Source: Aestuariivita sp. (GTDB lineage: Bacteria > Pseudomonadota > Alphaproteobacteria > Rhodobacterales > Rhodobacteraceae). Taken from it: a stretch of DNA of 64,000 bases. The notes beneath the pieces were generated by a model that was not told where the DNA came from, did not search any database, and saw nothing but the letters and a program-made list of their open reading frames with translations. Numbering within the stretch: position 1 is the stretch's first letter; the number at the start of each line of letters is the position of its first letter. Position numbers and translations under genes: made by a program. Where the stretch lies: the NCBI GenBank assembly GCA_026709985.1, contig JAPORY010000039.1, positions 62,001 through 126,000 of the forward strand. The letters are read 5' to 3'. This document shows, one piece after another, positions 1 to 10,856 of this stretch.

Positions 1-1072
1 CGACGCCATTGAGACTGGAAAAAGAATGCGTTTTGACGCCGGTGAATAACAGGCATTGCTGAAGACTAGAGCCGGAAATTATGCAGCCACCGGACACCAT
101 TGATGATACAGCCTGCCCGCGACGACCGTCTTCGTCATGGATAAATTTCGCCGGTGCCGTTAATTCCGAATACGTCCAGATTGGCCAGTCCTGATCGTAA
201 AGATCAAGTTCCGGCTCGAAATCGGTCAAGTCGATATTCGCCTGCCAAAAGGCATCAACGGTACCGACATCACGCCAATATGCTTTTCTCTCTGCCGATG
301 AACGGATGCAGGAACGTCGAAAGGAATGCGCCACCGCTTTTCCCTGTGCAACCACTTTCGGGACCACATCACCGCCAAAGTCATGCCCGTAACCTGGTTC
401 TGAGTTTAACGTCGACAGCAAGTCTAACAGGTAGGCGGTAGAAAATACATAGATTCCCATACTCGCCATCGCAACATTCTGGCGATTTGGAAGCGACGGT
501 GGGTCTTTTGGTTTTTCGACGAATTCAAGAATTCGGTCGTTGTCATCAATCCGCATGACCCCAAGTTCGGTCGCATCTTTGCGCGGCACTTCAATACAGC
601 CAACGGTGATGTCCGCGCCACTATCGACGTGATGGGCGATCATCAGCGCATAGTCTTGTTTATATATGTGATCACCGGCGAGAATGATCATATATTTCGG
701 CCCATATCCACGAATTATTGCAGCATTTTGCAGTACCGCATCCGCCGTCCCTTTGTACCATTTTTCTTCGTTCAACTGTTGCGACGCCGGTAGGATATCG
801 AGAGACTCATTGCGCTCAGCGCGGAAAAAACTCCAGCCGCGCTGCAGGTGCCGAATCAAAGAATGGGATTTATATTGGGTCGCGACGGCAATACGCCGCA
901 TTCCGGAATTGACCGCATTGGACAATGGGAAGTCAATGATGCGGTTCTTACCAGCAAAGTACATAGCTGGCTTCGCACGCCGATCAGTCAATTCGAACAG
1001 ACGGCTACCTCGACCGCCAGCGAGAACAAAGGCCATCGTTTGCTGTGCTAAACGGTGAGCATCACGATTCAT
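1..1072 (-). CDS. glgC: Glucose-1-phosphate adenylyltransferase (3' end outside window)
   Basis: The minus strand is open from an ATG at 1072-1070 to the window edge, giving about 357 codons of a protein usually near 420 residues, so only the C-terminal part is missing. The enzyme makes ADP-glucose from glucose-1-phosphate and ATP and is the committed, allosterically controlled step of bacterial glycogen synthesis. The translation has the nucleotidyltransferase signature [20 protein letters not shown] near the N-terminus, then [13 protein letters not shown], the substrate-site run [20 protein letters not shown], and [12 protein letters not shown]. These motifs identify GlgC clearly. It starts 35 bases after glgB on the same strand, so it is probably the promoter-distal gene of the glg block. 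Short ORFs in other frames here are shadows. A glycogen synthase gene (glgA) is not visible and may lie just beyond the edge. Confidence 0.95.
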   Translation of the reverse strand, partial: MNRDAHRLAQQTMAFVLAGGRGSRLFELTDRRAKPAMYFAGKNRIIDFPLSNAVNSGMRRIAVATQYKSHSLIRHLQRGWSFFRAERNESLDILPASQQLNEEKWYKGTADAVLQNAAIIRGYGPKYMIILAGDHIYKQDYALMIAHHVDSGADITVGCIEVPRKDATELGVMRIDDNDRILEFVEKPKDPPSLPNRQNVAMASMGIYVFSTAYLLDLLSTLNSEPGYGHDFGGDVVPKVVAQGKAVAHSFRRSCIRSSAERKAYWRDVGTVDAFWQANIDLTDFEPELDLYDQDWPIWTYSELTAPAKFIHDEDGRRGQAVSSMVSGGCIISGSSLQQCLLFTGVKTHSFSSLNGV

Positions 1073-1107
1073 TGATTGCTCTAGCCTCCTCAGCTAGCCT
1101 CGTTACC

Positions 1108-3306
1108 CTACGACTGTCTTTGTTCAAAGAATAGGGCAGATAACGGCGGCAAGGTTAACCGCAATGAGTATTCGAACTGTTTATGGCTCACCGGCTCACT
1201 GTCAACTCGTCCCGAATTCCCAAGATTGGCACCGCCATAGACGGCAGCATCGGTATTGAGTATCTCTGTCCATTCGCCAGATATCGGTACGCCAACCCGC
1301 CAATTTTCACGCGGCACTGGCGTAAAGTTACAAACCACAAGTACCGGTGAACTCCCATAATTTCCATATCGAATCCACGCCAAGATCGATTCGTCAGCCG
1401 CCTCGTTCTCGACCCAAAGAAAGCCCGTTGCGTCACTGTCTCGCTGGTGAAGGCTTGGCGTCGTGCGATAGAGGCGGTTGAGGTCCCGAACGAGCGTCTG
1501 TACCCCGCGATGCCGATTATCGTCAAGCAAATGCCAATCTAACGATAGTTCATGAACCCATTCTGAGATCTGAGCGAATTCGCATCCCATGAACAACAAT
1601 TTCTTGCCGGGATGTCCCCACATGAAGCCATAATAGGCACGCAAATTAGCATATTTTTCCGCCGAATCACCGGGCATTTTGGTGATCATTGATCCCTTTC
1701 CATGGACAACTTCGTCATGGCTAATAGGGAGGATGAAATTCTCGGAAAAGGCGTAGTGTAGGCCAAAGGTCATCTGATTATAATGATAGGTTCGATGTAC
1801 TGGATCTTTTTGAATAAAGGACAACGTGTCGTTCATCCAACCCATATTCCACTTATAGCCAAAACCAAGGCCGCCTTGGTCAACTCGGCCGGTAACCGAC
1901 GGAAACGCCGTCGACTCCTCGGCGATCATCATCGTTCCCATTGTCTTGCCGTATGTCGCCGAGTTCAATTGCCCCAAAAACGATATCGCTTCTAAATTCT
2001 CGCGACCGCCATCTTTGTTTGGAATCCACTCCCCCGCCTTTCTCGAATAGTCACGGTAGAGCATTGAAGCAACCGCATCAACGCGAAGTCCGTCCACGTG
2101 ATGTTCGGTCATCCAGTAGAGCGCGTTAGCAATTAGGAAGTTCAGCACTTCGCGGCGGCCGTAATTGTAAACAAGGGTATTCCAGTCGGGATGGAAACCT
2201 TCGCGACGATCTTGGTGTTCATACAACGCTGTGCCATCAAACTGACTCAGCCCGTGAGAGTCGGTCGGGAAGTGAGCGGGAACCCAATCAATAATCAGAC
2301 CGATTTCAGCGGCATGGCATGCCGCTACCAATTGACGGAATTCGTCTAAAGTACCGAAGCGAACGGTTGGAGCATAGAGACCGACTGGCTGATAACCCCA
2401 GGAACCGTCGAAAGGAAATTCGGAAATTGGGAGAAGCTCTAGATGCGTGAAGCCCATGTCGACAATATAGTCAACGAGCTCTTGCGCGTGTTCCAAATAG
2501 GAGAGCGGTCGATTGTCTTGCTCAATCACTCGTCGCCACGATCCGAGGTGCACTTCGTAAATCGCGATCGGCTGATTGATATGTTGACGAGTTCCCCGTT
2601 CCGCGATCCAAGCCGCGTCACGCCAGACGAACTGATCTAAGCATCGTATGACCGATGCTGTTCGGGGCGGGTGTTCGGCGCCAAATCCAAACGGATCAGC
2701 CTTTTGGGGCAGCAAGTGCCCGTTACGATCCAACAATTCGAACTTATATACGGCTCCCTCGCCTAGGTCAGGAAGAAAAATCTCCCAAACCCCGGTATGT
2801 CCGCGCTTACGCATCACATGGCGGCGACCATCCCAACCATTAAAATCTCCAACGACCGAGACCCGCCTCGCATTCGGTGCCCAGACCGCAAAATGCGTCC
2901 CCGGATATCCTTGATGATCAAGCACATTTGCGCCCAAGGCGCGCCATAGATCACTATGGGATCCTTCGCTAATGAGGTATTCATCAAGTTCACCGAGAAC
3001 GGGCTCAAAGTTGTACGGATCTTTGTCTACCCACGTGTTCTTCCCGTCACTCATGCGCAGGTCGTAACTCAAGTTGGATAGTGTTGACGGCGGTGTTCCA
3101 ACAAACAAACCAGGGGCATTCGGTATTTTGCTCAAGGAGCAAATTTCGCTTCCATCTACTTTATCAACGGCGTGCACGGATGTCGCGTCCGGTCGAAATA
3201 CGCGGATGACTTGTTTACCTTCTTCTTCATGAAGGCCAAGAACTGCGAACGGATCAGCATGCTGGCCCGAGATAAGTTGCTGGACCTCTTCTTCTGTCAA
3301 CGTCAT
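1108..3306 (-). CDS. glgB: 1,4-alpha-glucan (glycogen) branching enzyme
   Basis: This enzyme transfers alpha-1,4-glucan segments to O-6 positions, creating glycogen branch points. The protein is about 732 residues, the usual family length, with an N-terminal branching-enzyme domain, a CBM48 domain (FAVWAPNARRVSVVGDFNGW) and a GH13 barrel. The catalytic segments are visible: DWVPAHFP, GLRVDAVASMLY (nucleophile Asp), MMIAEEST (acid/base Glu) and LPISHDEVVHGK. I start it at the ATG at 3306, one base after the glgP stop codon (TGAC then ATG). A TTG at 3324 would add six residues and overlap glgP. The tight junction indicates translational coupling with glgP, and glgC follows after 35 bases. Function is very secure. 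Confidence 0.96.
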   Translation of the reverse strand: MTLTEEEVQQLISGQHADPFAVLGLHEEEGKQVIRVFRPDATSVHAVDKVDGSEICSLSKIPNAPGLFVGTPPSTLSNLSYDLRMSDGKNTWVDKDPYNFEPVLGELDEYLISEGSHSDLWRALGANVLDHQGYPGTHFAVWAPNARRVSVVGDFNGWDGRRHVMRKRGHTGVWEIFLPDLGEGAVYKFELLDRNGHLLPQKADPFGFGAEHPPRTASVIRCLDQFVWRDAAWIAERGTRQHINQPIAIYEVHLGSWRRVIEQDNRPLSYLEHAQELVDYIVDMGFTHLELLPISEFPFDGSWGYQPVGLYAPTVRFGTLDEFRQLVAACHAAEIGLIIDWVPAHFPTDSHGLSQFDGTALYEHQDRREGFHPDWNTLVYNYGRREVLNFLIANALYWMTEHHVDGLRVDAVASMLYRDYSRKAGEWIPNKDGGRENLEAISFLGQLNSATYGKTMGTMMIAEESTAFPSVTGRVDQGGLGFGYKWNMGWMNDTLSFIQKDPVHRTYHYNQMTFGLHYAFSENFILPISHDEVVHGKGSMITKMPGDSAEKYANLRAYYGFMWGHPGKKLLFMGCEFAQISEWVHELSLDWHLLDDNRHRGVQTLVRDLNRLYRTTPSLHQRDSDATGFLWVENEAADESILAWIRYGNYGSSPVLVVCNFTPVPRENWRVGVPISGEWTEILNTDAAVYGGANLGNSGRVDSEPVSHKQFEYSLRLTLPPLSALFFEQRQS

Positions 3307-3307
3307 G

Positions 3308-5758
3308 TCACGCTTTCTGGTCAACCCCTGTTTGCGAGATTTTATGCAGTGACTTGACGCTCCAAATATCGTTTGCGTAGCCCTGAACCGTTCGATCAGA
3401 CGAAAACCAGCCCATTCCGGCGGTATTCGATACTGCTATCTGCGCCCAGCGGCTGCGATCACGATACACCGCCTCCACCTGCTGAGATGTTTCATAATAA
3501 CTCTCAAAGTCACAGGTTACCAAAAACGGATCATGCTCATATAGGGCATTGATCAGACCTTGATAACGCTCTGGATCATTAGGGCAAAATACTCCTTCAG
3601 CGATTTGAGCAAGAACACGGTGTAGTCTCGGGCTGGCCTGAATAGCCGAGCGGGCGTAATTGGGCTCTTGGCGTCGTTGCGCAACCTGCTTTGCCGTCAG
3701 GCCAAAGAGAAAGAAATTATCAATGCCCACACGATCACGAATTTCAACGTTGGCGCCGTCAAGAGTGCCAATCGTTAGTGCGCCATTGAGGGCAAATTTC
3801 ATATTGCCAGTGCCTGACGCCTCCATTCCAGCGGTTGAGATTTGCTCCGATAGGTCGGCGGCGGGAATGAGAATTTCTGCCATTGAGACATTGTAGTTCC
3901 TTAGAAAGAGGATGCGTAGGATTTCGGCGGTCGAGGTGTCCGCGTTTATCGTTTTTGCAACATCATGAATCAGCCGAATGATGAGTTTAGCCATCATGTA
4001 ACTGGGCGCCGCCTTGCCGGCAAAGATCTTAACTCGGGGGACCCAAAGACCAGACGGTTGCTCCTTAATTTCGTTCCAAAGCGCAATTGTTGCCAGAATA
4101 TTGAGTAACTGACGTTTATACTCGTGGATGCGCTTGATTTGAACATCAAGGAACGCTGTTGGGTCAAGCTCAACGCCATGTTCACTGCGCAACCATTGTT
4201 GCAATTTTTGTTTGTTCAGTGCTTTAGCTGCTTGGAACTCGTCGCAAAAGCTGGGGTTATCCGCGTATGCGCGCAATTGTGCTAATTCTTCTAAATCATC
4301 AATCCAAGTCTCACCAATCGTGTCATTGAGCAGTGTTCTTAGCGGTGGGTTACACGAATAGAGCCACCGTCTAGGGGTAACCCCGTTGGTTTGATTGATA
4401 ATTTTCGTCGGATAGGCATGGTGCAAATTTGCAAACACCGTCGCCTTTATGAGGTCGGTATGGAGTTTTGATACGCCGTTAACCTTGTGAGCCATGACGA
4501 AGGCGAGTTCACCCATGTGCACCGACCCGTTAGCAATGACCGTTAGCGGTCGATTGTGATTTTTCTTGCTGATAGTTTGAATTTGATTGATTATTTCATA
4601 GTGGCGCGGCAAGATTCGTGCAAACAGGTCGACTGGCCAACACTCAAGAGCTTCCGGCAGCAGAGTATGATTAGTGAAGCCAAGACACGCGCTGGTGATG
4701 TCGAGCGCGTGATCGATCTCGAATCCATGTGAGTCAACCAGCAATCTGGTTAATTCGGGTCCCGCAATCGCCGGGTGCGTGTCATTGAGTTGAATAGCGG
4801 CACAATCAGCAAGTTGCTCAAGTTGATGCCCTTCGATCAAACAGCGTCGCACGACATCCTGAATCGATGCAGCAGTAAAGAAGTACTCTTGTTTAAGCCG
4901 TAATTCTTTGCCGATTTCTGTGGAGTCTTCCGGGTATAATACGCGAGAGAGGGTTCGTGCCAAATTTTCCGCAGCACTTGCGGCGAAATAATCACCACGG
5001 TTAAAGCACGATAAATCGAGTGGTTTGGCGGGCTTTGCGGCCCACAGTCTTAGCGTGTTGGCCCACTTTGCTCGCCAGCCGATAATTGGCGTATCATAGG
5101 CCGTGGCATAAACGGTGTCTGCAGAATGCCATTGGACTCGACCGTCAATACTTGCGGTATAACCTCCGAAGTGAATGGGATATGAGATGTCGGGGCGGGC
5201 AAATTCCCAAGCGTAGCGTCTTTCCAACCAGGTCTCCGCCGACTCGATCTGCTGACCGTCATGGAAGTGCTGTTCAAACAAGCCGTGTTCATAGCGGATG
5301 CCATATCCAATGGCGGGAATCGCGAGCGATGCCAGACTATCCATGAGACAGGCTGCGAGGCGACCCAGTCCCCCGTTTCCCAACGCCGCGTCGGGTTCGT
5401 CAGTAATGAGATCCTCATACGCTTGTCCAAGTGATGTGAGTGCAAGCCGGGTAGGTTCCTCGATTCTGAGATTGGTAATGACATCCTTAATCAAGCGGCC
5501 AGTCAGGAACTCCATTGAAAGGTAATGAACCCGCTTCGCCTTTGCATTGCGGGTCTGCGCTGATGCAGCCAGCCACGTAGCAGTAATTCGGTCACGCAGT
5601 GCCAAAGACAATGCCATGCGCCAATCATAAATGGTCGCATTGATAGTATCGCTCCCAAACGACGTCGTCAGGTGACGACGGATGTCATCGGTGAGTTCTG
5701 AACTGTCTATCATGTTCGGTTCACCGGCTGACAGAGCCCCGCTTGTGTCAAGAGCCAT
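3308..5758 (-). CDS. glgP: Glycogen/maltodextrin phosphorylase
   Basis: This PLP enzyme cleaves terminal alpha-1,4-glucosyl units with phosphate to give glucose-1-phosphate. From the ATG at 5758 it is 816 residues, matching the usual glycogen phosphorylase length. The open frame extends upstream to 5833, but that would overlap 56 bases of enolase, so the longer start is unlikely. Visible hallmarks are LSMEFLTGR, the glycine-rich ALGNGGLGRLAACLMDSLA, KIFAGKAAPSY and the PLP-lysine region EASGTGNMKFALNGALTIGT. It lies 19 bases downstream of enolase and is coupled to glgB. Its product is also the substrate of GlgC and a product of the GH13 phosphorylase at 14716-16467, so glucose-1-phosphate is the common node of the locus. 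I cannot separate glycogen from maltodextrin preference by eye. Confidence 0.95.
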   Translation of the reverse strand: MALDTSGALSAGEPNMIDSSELTDDIRRHLTTSFGSDTINATIYDWRMALSLALRDRITATWLAASAQTRNAKAKRVHYLSMEFLTGRLIKDVITNLRIEEPTRLALTSLGQAYEDLITDEPDAALGNGGLGRLAACLMDSLASLAIPAIGYGIRYEHGLFEQHFHDGQQIESAETWLERRYAWEFARPDISYPIHFGGYTASIDGRVQWHSADTVYATAYDTPIIGWRAKWANTLRLWAAKPAKPLDLSCFNRGDYFAASAAENLARTLSRVLYPEDSTEIGKELRLKQEYFFTAASIQDVVRRCLIEGHQLEQLADCAAIQLNDTHPAIAGPELTRLLVDSHGFEIDHALDITSACLGFTNHTLLPEALECWPVDLFARILPRHYEIINQIQTISKKNHNRPLTVIANGSVHMGELAFVMAHKVNGVSKLHTDLIKATVFANLHHAYPTKIINQTNGVTPRRWLYSCNPPLRTLLNDTIGETWIDDLEELAQLRAYADNPSFCDEFQAAKALNKQKLQQWLRSEHGVELDPTAFLDVQIKRIHEYKRQLLNILATIALWNEIKEQPSGLWVPRVKIFAGKAAPSYMMAKLIIRLIHDVAKTINADTSTAEILRILFLRNYNVSMAEILIPAADLSEQISTAGMEASGTGNMKFALNGALTIGTLDGANVEIRDRVGIDNFFLFGLTAKQVAQRRQEPNYARSAIQASPRLHRVLAQIAEGVFCPNDPERYQGLINALYEHDPFLVTCDFESYYETSQQVEAVYRDRSRWAQIAVSNTAGMGWFSSDRTVQGYANDIWSVKSLHKISQTGVDQKA

Positions 5759-5777
5759 TTGTATCCGGTCTTTGATC

Positions 5778-7076
<1,299 letters not shown>

Positions 7077-7129
7077 TTATATGTTTGCGCAGCTTGAGTG
7101 GTAACACGCGAGACCCCCTTCATTTGTTA

Positions 7130-8395
7130 TTAGACGATAAGTATTGCCCTAAAATCATTGACGTTTGTAAGCGTAGGGCCAGTGATGACTTGATCTCCCA
7201 GCGCCTCGAAAAATGTGTGAGCGTCATTATTCTTGAGGTATTCGGAAGCGGACAAGCCTAATTGATGCGCACGAGACAGCGTATCGGGCCCGCTGACGGC
7301 ACCGGCGACTTCTTCAATGCCATCAATGCCATCCGTATCTGCGGCGAGCGCAAAAATATCGCTTGTACCATGCAATTCTTGGGTAAGGCTGAGGAGGAAT
7401 TCGACATTTCGTCCCCCGCGCCCTTCACCCTGTATCGTGACTGTCGACTCGCCGCCTGAAATTAGTACGCAAGGGGCGGGCTCGGGGAGATTGTTTCGGC
7501 GCACTTGCTGCGCGATTCCAGCCATAACTTTACCCATTTCACGGGCTTCACCCTCAATCGCATCACCGAGGATCATGGGGGTAACGCCATTGTCGCTTGC
7601 GACATTGGCTGCGGCTTGCAAAGATTGTTGCGGAGCGGCGATCACATGCGTTTTGGCCGTTGCGAGTTTTGGATCATCGGGAGATGGGGTCTCGTTGCGA
7701 TCCTCACGAAGGGCGCGGCGGATTGAGTCGGGGGGATTGATCTCGTAGCGTTCTAGAACCTCGCGAGCGTCCTGTAAGCTTGAGGGATCACCAACGGTTG
7801 GTCCCGAGGCAATCGTTGCCGGATCGTCACCAGGAACATCTGAAATCAACAAGCTGATAACCTTTGCTGGCGCGGCGGCCGCCGCTAGTCGACCGCCCTT
7901 AACACGCGATAGGTGTTTGCGGACACAATTGATCTCGTGGATCGCGGCACCACTCGCTAGGAGTTCATAGTTGATCTGTTGTTTTTCGGCGAACGTTATC
8001 TCGGGTACGGGTGCAGTCAAGAGCGCTGAGCCGCCGCCGGAGATCAAGACGAGACATTGATCGGCCTTTTGTAAATCCGAAACCAACTGCAAGATTCGTT
8101 CGGTCGCCCTTATTCCTGCTTGATCGGGGACGGGGTGGGCCGCTTCGAGAATTTCGATATGGTCGCAATCAACGGAATGACCATATCGCGTCACAACGAT
8201 ACCCGACAGCGGTCCTTGCCAGTGGGCTTCGACGGCTTGCGCCATGCGGGCCGACGCTTTACCGGCACCGACGACGACGAGCGGTCTGTCTTTGTTCGAG
8301 GGCAAGAACTCGGGAACTCGCGACATCGGGTCGGCTGCCGCTATTGCGGCAGAAAACATATTTCGCAGGAGCTCGATTGGTTCTGTTGGCTGCAC
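7130..8395 (-). CDS. Glycerate 2-kinase, GckA/TtuD (MOFRL) family
   Basis: The 421-residue protein belongs to the MOFRL-containing glycerate kinase family, which phosphorylates D-glycerate to 2-phosphoglycerate. Visible family features are VVVGAGKASARMAQAVE near residue 40, LISGGGSALLTAPV, the segment HLSRVKGGRLAAAAAPAKVI, SDVPGDDPATIASGPTVGD, and the C-terminal MOFRL domain with ISGGESTVTIQGEGRGGRN and FALAADTDGIDG. It starts nine bases after the stop of the ABC ATPase gene, so the two are almost certainly cotranscribed. Enolase, the next gene, consumes its product. A kinase for glycerate directly behind a sugar importer and opposite a GH13 phosphorylase suggests glycerate is released from the imported glucoside. 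Older names are hydroxypyruvate reductase or TtuD, from its role in tartrate degradation. Confidence 0.9.
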   Translation of the reverse strand: MQPTEPIELLRNMFSAAIAAADPMSRVPEFLPSNKDRPLVVVGAGKASARMAQAVEAHWQGPLSGIVVTRYGHSVDCDHIEILEAAHPVPDQAGIRATERILQLVSDLQKADQCLVLISGGGSALLTAPVPEITFAEKQQINYELLASGAAIHEINCVRKHLSRVKGGRLAAAAAPAKVISLLISDVPGDDPATIASGPTVGDPSSLQDAREVLERYEINPPDSIRRALREDRNETPSPDDPKLATAKTHVIAAPQQSLQAAANVASDNGVTPMILGDAIEGEAREMGKVMAGIAQQVRRNNLPEPAPCVLISGGESTVTIQGEGRGGRNVEFLLSLTQELHGTSDIFALAADTDGIDGIEEVAGAVSGPDTLSRAHQLGLSASEYLKNNDAHTFFEALGDQVITGPTLTNVNDFRAILIV

Positions 8396-8404
8396 CTGTC
8401 GTCC

Positions 8405-9463
8405 CTAGTCGCGTAGCGCGAGTCCGGCCTGATTGAAAAAGTGAGTTCGACTTTCGTCGAATTGCAATCCGACCCGTTGTCCGGCACGGACATCGGTATC
8501 GCCAACGTGACGCACCGTGAGGAGTCCGAGTTGATCACATTGCACAAACAGCATGACGTCGGCACCGAGATATTCTGACACTTCGACCTCACCGCTGCAG
8601 TGCCCCTGTCCATCAGCGACAACAGTAATGTGTTCTGGTCTTGTCCCTATGTGGGTTGCTGCGGTATTCGCTGCTGCCGGCGCTGGTCCACTGCGATGGC
8701 CCGGAAGTGTAAATTGATTGTTGCTTACTTGGCAGGGCACGACGTTCATTTTGGGGCTACCAATGAACTGCGCCACAAATAGATTTCCCGGTCGTTCGTA
8801 GAGTTCGCGTGGGCTGCCAACCTGTTCAATGACTCCACCTTGCAGAACAACAATTTTGTCAGCAAGAGTCATGGCTTCAACCTGATCATGGGTTACATAA
8901 ATCATCGTTGAGGTGAGACTCTGATGGAGTTTTGCGATCTCAAGCCGCATTTCTACGCGTAAGGCCGCATCTAAATTAGAGAGCGGTTCGTCAAATAAAA
9001 AGGCGGTGGGTTCGCGCACAATTGAGCGTCCAATCGCCACGCGCTGTCGCTGACCACCCGACAAGTCTTTCGGTCTGCGTTCAAGCAGTGCTTCAAGCTT
9101 GAGTACTTTCGCTGCCGCGTCAACCTTTTGGGTAATTTCCGCCTTTGGTGCGCCGGCAGCTTTGAGGGAGAACCCCATATTATCGCGCACTGACATATGC
9201 GGGTAGAGCGCATAGCTTTGAAAGACCATTGCCAAGCCCCGTTTCGACGGTGGTTCGGCAGTTACATCCCGTCCGCCGATAATGATCTCGCCACGACTAG
9301 TGTCTTCTAGTCCAGCAATCATTCGTAGCAAGGTAGATTTTCCGCAGCCTGACGGACCGACGAAAATGATGAACTCACCTTCCTCAATCGATAAATCGAC
9401 GCCCTTAATGACTTGGACGGCACCAAACCATTTTTCGACAGCTTTCAGTTCAATTGATGACAT
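8405..9463 (-). CDS. Sugar ABC transporter ATP-binding protein (MalK/UgpC/AglK type)
   Basis: This 352-residue ATPase powers the importer encoded just upstream. It has Walker [10 protein letters not shown] near residue 37, a Q-loop ([13 protein letters not shown]), the ABC signature [13 protein letters not shown], Walker [15 protein letters not shown] and the H-loop [16 protein letters not shown]-terminal regulatory OB-fold region with GTRPEHI follows, as in MalK. The ATG at 9463 is preceded by a strong GGGGAGGG ribosome site. A 184-base gap separates it from the malG-like gene, longer than other gaps in the cluster. The assignment to a carbohydrate importer of the CUT1 class is secure. The substrate is inferred only from context. 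Confidence 0.94.
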   Translation of the reverse strand: MSSIELKAVEKWFGAVQVIKGVDLSIEEGEFIIFVGPSGCGKSTLLRMIAGLEDTSRGEIIIGGRDVTAEPPSKRGLAMVFQSYALYPHMSVRDNMGFSLKAAGAPKAEITQKVDAAAKVLKLEALLERRPKDLSGGQRQRVAIGRSIVREPTAFLFDEPLSNLDAALRVEMRLEIAKLHQSLTSTMIYVTHDQVEAMTLADKIVVLQGGVIEQVGSPRELYERPGNLFVAQFIGSPKMNVVPCQVSNNQFTLPGHRSGPAPAAANTAATHIGTRPEHITVVADGQGHCSGEVEVSEYLGADVMLFVQCDQLGLLTVRHVGDTDVRAGQRVGLQFDESRTHFFNQAGLALRD

Positions 9464-9485
9464 TGCTTGAGCTTCCCTCCCCTAT

Positions 9486-9563
9486 GCGCAAGGGTTGCGC
9501 TAGTTCTACTATACTCTGATCTTGTTGAATTTTGTATCGCTTGCGAAATGACGAATTGCGCAA
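9486..9563. promoter_or_regulatory. Palindromes upstream of the malK-like gene
   Basis: The long gap between the malG-like and malK-like genes contains a perfect inverted repeat GCGCAA-GGG-TTGCGC at 9486-9500 and an 8-base palindrome TTGCGCAA at 9556-9563. The shared TTGCGC element suggests either operator half-sites or an RNA hairpin just before the malK ribosome site. No clear promoter hexamers were found. The role is inference only. Confidence 0.3.
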
Positions 9564-9647
9564 CGTGCATCTCCCCCGAAAATAATCGTCCGCGAGGTGT
9601 TCTTGATAAGTTGGTAAATATGTCGGATTGGCGAGCAGCATGATTGA

Positions 9648-10856
9648 CTATCCCTTCACTGAACCAGCTGTCAGGCCTTTCGTCATGAACCTCTCTAATC
9701 CCAGAAAGATTATCATGATTGGGACGGTCGCGATCACAGCGCCCGCCATCAGATGTTGTCGTGGTATCTCTGAGGAGTTCAAGCTTGCAATCCCGCGCGT
9801 CAGCGTGAATTTGGAAGGATCGTCGAGCAACATGAAGGCCAGTAAGAACTCGTTCCAGGCGATCATAAAGACGTACAGCGATACCGATGCGAGTGCTGGT
9901 AGGCTGAGCGGCAATGTGATTTTCCAGATTACGGACAATCGACCAAGCCCGTCCATTAATCCTGCTTCCTCAATCTCTGCCGGTAGACCACGAAAGTAGC
10001 CTTGTAACATGTAGAGCGCGACCGGGATCGTGGTGACGGGGTAGATGAGGACAATGCCAAGAATTGAGTTGCGTAGTCCCGTTACCGAGAAGGCGATATA
10101 GATAGGCAGCGCAAGCACAATCATCGGCACCATGTAGATTAACAAGATACCGCGAGAAAAAGCGGCTTGCCCTTGAAACCGCAAGCGAGCGACCGCATAC
10201 GCCCCAGGAATGGAAAACGCGAGGGTAATAAAAACGGTTACGACCGAAATGAAGAATGAGACGAGCAGATATTGGTCGAAATTAAACTCACCGAAGAGCT
10301 CAAAATAGGATCGAAATAAATCAATGCCTTTGTCGAGATCCAAGGAAAAATCAAGCGGATTTTGGATGAGCTCTGACTGATTTTTGAAGCTCGTCATCAC
10401 CATTACATAGAAGGGGATGAAGACAATCGCCGTGAAGAAGATATAACCAAAGCCAGTAAGGAAGCGTATAACCACGTCCTCCCATTCGTACTTCGTGAGA
10501 GTATGAACGCCACATGCCTCCAAGATTTTCTCCATCGACACGACGAAACTTGCGCTGAGTATAAGCGCACCGATTGCCGCCAAGAAGACGCCGGTCTCTT
10601 GTATGATGGGACCGACACCAAGGAGGGTGACCACCAACACAATTGCCATGATAGCCCAAGAGGCCAAGCGACCGCCTGGCCGTAAGACGAGGAGGATGGC
10701 CGCAATAGCTCCGATCAAAAAACTCAAGAGGAGTGACGGTCGAAACGGGTCACCGGTTGCAAAGGACATGGCAACGGCCACTGTCGTGGACAACACTAAC
10801 ATCCAGAGTGCGCCAACGAGCGCACTGGTTACGTACCACTGCCGTAAGACAGACAT
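9648..10856 (-). CDS. Sugar ABC transporter permease with long N-terminal membrane extension (MalG/AglG type)
   Basis: This inner-membrane permease is the MalG-like half of the importer. The canonical part starts near residue 133 and holds the EAA loop that docks on the ATPase, EIEEAGLMDGLGRLSVIWKI, followed by a typical MalG C-terminus. The first about 130 residues are an extra hydrophobic region with three or four predicted membrane segments (around 12-32, 40-58, 65-82 and 88-106). The total is 402 residues against roughly 280-300 for MalG. Long permeases of this kind resemble AglG of the alpha-glucoside (AglEFGK) transporter group, to which the cyanobacterial glucosylglycerol transporter is related. 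It begins right after the malF-like gene stop codon. Confidence 0.9.
   Translation of the reverse strand: MSVLRQWYVTSALVGALWMLVLSTTVAVAMSFATGDPFRPSLLLSFLIGAIAAILLVLRPGGRLASWAIMAIVLVVTLLGVGPIIQETGVFLAAIGALILSASFVVSMEKILEACGVHTLTKYEWEDVVIRFLTGFGYIFFTAIVFIPFYVMVMTSFKNQSELIQNPLDFSLDLDKGIDLFRSYFELFGEFNFDQYLLVSFFISVVTVFITLAFSIPGAYAVARLRFQGQAAFSRGILLIYMVPMIVLALPIYIAFSVTGLRNSILGIVLIYPVTTIPVALYMLQGYFRGLPAEIEEAGLMDGLGRLSVIWKITLPLSLPALASVSLYVFMIAWNEFLLAFMLLDDPSKFTLTRGIASLNSSEIPRQHLMAGAVIATVPIMIIFLGLERFMTKGLTAGSVKG

Noticed and set aside
154-1058. Several plus- and minus-strand ORFs of 60-124 codons
   Set aside because: They are shadows of glgC, which is open on the minus strand across this whole stretch and carries all family motifs.
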